Assembly: GCA_021647885.1 (NCBI GenBank)
Contig: JAKITV010000002.1
Coordinates: 124,001-188,000 of the forward strand
Direction of reading: 5' to 3'
DNA length: 64,000 bases
Source: Flavobacteriaceae bacterium
GTDB lineage: Bacteria; Bacteroidota; Bacteroidia; Flavobacteriales; Flavobacteriaceae
Positions within the stretch are counted from its first letter, which is position 1. Every line of letters starts with the position of its first letter. Both the position numbers and the translations under genes were made by a program. Below are positions 60,469-64,000 of this stretch, one piece after another. The notes below the pieces were generated by a model, which had not been told where the DNA came from, made no database searches, and saw only the letters and a program-made list of their open reading frames with translations.

Positions 60469-62070
60469 AAAAAGATACATTTAATTTTAAAAAATATAGC
60501 AGTCGTCGCGTTTATTCTTGGAGGGTTTATTGCTTGTGATAAAGATTTTGCAAGTTTAGATTCCGATGTTATAAACCCTGATAATGCAACAAATTTTTAT
60601 ACAGGTTTCGACGAATATACAGTTATAACTTATAACAAAAACACTGGTCCAGTTCAAACCAACGGATTATCATCAAATTTATTAGGTTATTATTTTGATC
60701 CCGTTTTTGGAACTTCAATTTATAATTTTGTGTCACAAATGACACCATCTGCTTTTGATCCAACTTTTGGAGAAAATATTGTATTAGATTCAGTCGTATT
60801 AACAATTCCATATTTCAGTAGAGCTATTGAAACTGATGATGAAGGAAACACAACTTATGAATTAGATTCAATTTTTGGGAACACGCCAATAGAGCTTTCC
60901 ATTTTTAAAAACAATTACTTTTTAAGAAGTTTCGATCCAGATTCAGAATTTAATGATCCTCAAAAATATTTTTCTAATGGATCTACTTTTTCAGAGGGCG
61001 AACTACTTTATGAGAATTTGATTTTCTCTACTAGTGAAAACCAAATTGTTTTAACCGAAATTGATACCACTACCAATGAGCCTGTAGTGACTAATAGATT
61101 AGCTCCAGCAATAAGAGTAAAACTCAACAATCCCAACAATACTTTTTGGCAGGATTTAATTTTTAACAAAGAAGGAGAGCCTGAATTGAGTAACCAAAAT
61201 AATTTTACAGAATATTTTAGAGGTCTTTATTTTAAAACCGAAGCTACCGATCTTAACGGAACTTTAATGATGCTTAATTTTGCCCCTACTAATAATAACA
61301 GTGCAAATATAACATTATACTATACGAGTGATGTAGATGACCCAAATTCTGATAATATTGATGATACAATTGAAAAAGCAGGGACCTTTGTTCTTAATTT
61401 TACTGGGAATCAAGTTAATATCTTTGACAATAGCTTTATTACAATTCCAGACGGAGACACAGTTAATGGCGATGAAAAATTATACTTAAAGGGAGGAGAA
61501 GGTTCGATGGCAATAATCAATTTGTTTAATGGAGACGAAGAAGGAAACTCTCCAGAATTCGAACAATTTAAAAATGATTATAAAGAAGGAGATGTATTAA
61601 AAAGACTCATTAACGAAGCTTATTTAGAGTTTTATGTTGACCAGACTACAATGCAAGGAGAAGAACCAGATCGCGTGTATTTATTTGATTTAAATAACAA
61701 TATACCACTTATTGACTATATTATTGATCAATCAGTTAGTGTTACTTCATCAAAATTAGATCATTTAGTTCCTCTACAAAGAGTAGATGATGAACCTAAT
61801 GGACAAGGCATAAAATATAAAATTAGAATCACAGAGCATTTAAAAAACTTAGCTATTAGAGATTCTACAAATGTTAAACTCGGTCTTGTGGTAACAACAA
61901 ATGTTATTTCAATAAATAATCTTGAATTGCAAAACAACACGGAAATTTTAAATGTTCTCCCTTCGGGCACTATATTATCCCCTAGAGGAACTGTTCTTCA
62001 TGGAAACAATACGTCTAACCCAGATAAAAGGGTTACTTTTAAAATATATTATACAGAACCAAATAATTAA
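60466..62070 (+). CDS. DUF4270 family lipoprotein
   Basis: Lipobox FIACDK; NLLGYYFDPVFGTSIYNFVSQMTPSAFDPTFGENIVLDSVVLTIPY. Confidence 0.9.
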   Translation: MKKIHLILKNIAVVAFILGGFIACDKDFASLDSDVINPDNATNFYTGFDEYTVITYNKNTGPVQTNGLSSNLLGYYFDPVFGTSIYNFVSQMTPSAFDPTFGENIVLDSVVLTIPYFSRAIETDDEGNTTYELDSIFGNTPIELSIFKNNYFLRSFDPDSEFNDPQKYFSNGSTFSEGELLYENLIFSTSENQIVLTEIDTTTNEPVVTNRLAPAIRVKLNNPNNTFWQDLIFNKEGEPELSNQNNFTEYFRGLYFKTEATDLNGTLMMLNFAPTNNNSANITLYYTSDVDDPNSDNIDDTIEKAGTFVLNFTGNQVNIFDNSFITIPDGDTVNGDEKLYLKGGEGSMAIINLFNGDEEGNSPEFEQFKNDYKEGDVLKRLINEAYLEFYVDQTTMQGEEPDRVYLFDLNNNIPLIDYIIDQSVSVTSSKLDHLVPLQRVDDEPNGQGIKYKIRITEHLKNLAIRDSTNVKLGLVVTTNVISINNLELQNNTEILNVLPSGTILSPRGTVLHGNNTSNPDKRVTFKIYYTEPNN

Positions 62071-62073
62071 AAT

Positions 62074-63921
62074 ATGTGTGGAATAGTTGGGTACATTGGG
62101 CATCGTGAAGCCTATCCTATAATACTAAATGGACTAAAACGCTTAGAATATAGAGGTTATGATAGTGCTGGAATTGCTTTATTTGATGGTGAAGATATTA
62201 AACTATCCAAAACTAAAGGCAAGGTTAATGATCTTGAAACAAAGATTGAATCCGAAATATCTACAAATGGAACTTTAGGTATTGGTCATACACGTTGGGC
62301 AACTCATGGTATTCCTAATGATGTTAACTCTCATCCGCATTATTCAAATTCTGGCAATCTAGTAATTATTCATAATGGAATAATTGAGAACTACGAGTCT
62401 TTAAAAAAAGAATTAATAAAAAGAGGATATTCATTTACTTCGGATACAGATACCGAAATCCTAATAAATCTCATTGAAGATGTTAAACTAAAAGAAAATG
62501 TAAAGCTAGGAAAGGCAGTTCAAATTGCATTAAACCAAGTTGTCGGAGCTTATGCTGTTGCAGTATTCGACAAAGACAAGCCCAATGAGATTGTAGTTGC
62601 TAAACTTGGAAGTCCATTGGCTATTGGCATTGGAGATAATGAATTTTTTATTGCAAGCGATGCTACGCCTTTTTTAGAATATACAAAAAATGCCATTTAT
62701 TTAGAAGATGAAGAAATGGCAATTATTAGAAGGCATAAAGATGTGGAAATTAGAAAAATTAAAGACGATTCTTTAGTAAATCCTTATGTTCAGGAACTGC
62801 AAATGAACCTAGAGCAAATAGAAAAAGGAGGATATGACCACTTTATGTTAAAAGAAATTTTTGAGCAACCTAGTGCTATTAAAGACACCTATAGAGGAAG
62901 GCTTTTAAGCAAGGAAGCTATCATTAAAATGGCTGGTGTAGAGGATAACATGAAAAGATTTCTAAATGCCGAAAGAATAATTTTTGTTGCTTGTGGCACG
63001 TCTTGGCACGCAGGATTAGTAGCAGAATATATTTTTGAAGATTTAGTGAGAATTCCCGTTGAAGTTGAATATGCATCAGAATTTAGATACCGTAACCCAG
63101 TAATAAAAGAAAATGATGTTGTTATTGCTATTTCACAATCTGGTGAAACAGCAGATACTCTTGCGGCAATAAAATTAGCAAAATCAAAAGGCGCATTTGT
63201 TTTTGGTGTTTGTAATGTTGTAGGGTCTTCTATTGCAAGAGAGTCTGATGCTGGAGCATATACACATGCTGGACCAGAAATTGGTGTAGCATCAACAAAA
63301 GCATTTACAACACAAATTACTCTTTTAACTTTAATAGCATTGCGATTGGCCAGAGCAAAAGGCACTATATCAAGTTCAAACTATCGTCTTCATTTGCTTG
63401 AGTTAGAAATGATTCCAGAAAAAGTTAAAGCCGCTTTAAAATCAGATAATCTTATTAAAAAAATTGCTGATATATATAAAGATGTGCCTAATTTTTTATA
63501 TTTAGGCAGAGGATATAACTTTCCTGTAGCTCTTGAAGGCGCTTTAAAACTAAAAGAAATTTCCTATATACATGCAGAAGGATATCCTGCAGCTGAAATG
63601 AAACATGGCCCAATTGCTTTAATTGATGAAAATATGCCAATAGTTGTTATTGCAACAAAAAAAGGGCATTACGATAAAATTGTAAGCAACATACAAGAGA
63701 TTAAATCTAGAAAAGGAAGAATAATTGCTATTGTAACCGAAGGGGACACGACTGTAAAAGAATTAGCCGATCATGTTATTGAAGTCCCAGAAACGTTAGA
63801 GTTACTTACTCCTCTTTTAACTACAATTCCTTTACAATTATTGTCCTACCATATTGCTGTTATGCTTGAAAAAAATGTAGATCAACCACGTAATCTTGCA
63901 AAATCTGTTACCGTAGAATAA
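62074..63921 (+). CDS. glmS: Glutamine--fructose-6-phosphate transaminase (isomerizing)
   Basis: MCGIVGYIGHREAYPIILNGLKRLEYRGYDSAGIA; GHTRWATHG; ISQSGETADTLAAIKLAK; PRNLAKSVTVE C-terminus. Confidence 0.98.
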   Translation: MCGIVGYIGHREAYPIILNGLKRLEYRGYDSAGIALFDGEDIKLSKTKGKVNDLETKIESEISTNGTLGIGHTRWATHGIPNDVNSHPHYSNSGNLVIIHNGIIENYESLKKELIKRGYSFTSDTDTEILINLIEDVKLKENVKLGKAVQIALNQVVGAYAVAVFDKDKPNEIVVAKLGSPLAIGIGDNEFFIASDATPFLEYTKNAIYLEDEEMAIIRRHKDVEIRKIKDDSLVNPYVQELQMNLEQIEKGGYDHFMLKEIFEQPSAIKDTYRGRLLSKEAIIKMAGVEDNMKRFLNAERIIFVACGTSWHAGLVAEYIFEDLVRIPVEVEYASEFRYRNPVIKENDVVIAISQSGETADTLAAIKLAKSKGAFVFGVCNVVGSSIARESDAGAYTHAGPEIGVASTKAFTTQITLLTLIALRLARAKGTISSSNYRLHLLELEMIPEKVKAALKSDNLIKKIADIYKDVPNFLYLGRGYNFPVALEGALKLKEISYIHAEGYPAAEMKHGPIALIDENMPIVVIATKKGHYDKIVSNIQEIKSRKGRIIAIVTEGDTTVKELADHVIEVPETLELLTPLLTTIPLQLLSYHIAVMLEKNVDQPRNLAKSVTVE

Positions 63922-64000
63922 TTCTATATAACGATAATTTTTATTTCACTTCCCTTTTTTTTTATACCATTTTATCAAAAAAGTGTATATTGCTGTTCTA

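Noticed and set aside
62889-63365. 158-aa antisense ORF
   Set aside because: Lies fully inside glmS on the opposite strand; shadow ORF with no recognisable domain.

Overview
This 64 kb window is a chromosomal segment from a member of the Bacteroidota, most likely Flavobacteriaceae (low GC, TonB-dependent receptors, GLPGLI family, Bat operon, DUF4270, A-rich ribosome-binding regions, a TAnnTTTG-type promoter box). Most of it is housekeeping: rpoN, asnS, pgi, a kynA/hppD/hmgA aromatic amino acid catabolic group, uvrC, rimK, lspA, ileS, the moxR-DUF58-bat operon, pheS, radA, panC and glmS. I saw no CRISPR array, prophage, rRNA or tRNA. The best candidate for something undescribed is a leader element of about 93 nt found three times (49489-49581, 59466-59559, 60376-60468). 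Each copy ends on the start codon of a gene. Each carries a 4-5 codon mini-ORF (MKRAC*/MKLA*/MNRA*), a TTTC/GAAA-like hairpin, and a CATGTG box exactly 25 nt upstream of a complementary CACATG that contains the start codon. Second is a locus with a small six-cysteine secreted peptide, a GLPGLI protein and a TonB receptor, with perfect terminator-like hairpins between the genes and an orphan response regulator divergent from them behind a palindrome-rich intergenic region. Other points of note: a 14-bp tandem repeat that supplies the start codon of a bat-operon gene, REP-like hairpins in every gap of the bat operon after batA, an IS3 remnant bounded by two perfect palindromes, a lipoprotein with four divergent internal repeats, a patatin-Omp85 type Vd-like protein, a DksA/TraR protein lacking most zinc ligands, and a truncated glycogen-synthase-like protein. 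Everything here was read by eye; no searches or folding were run.
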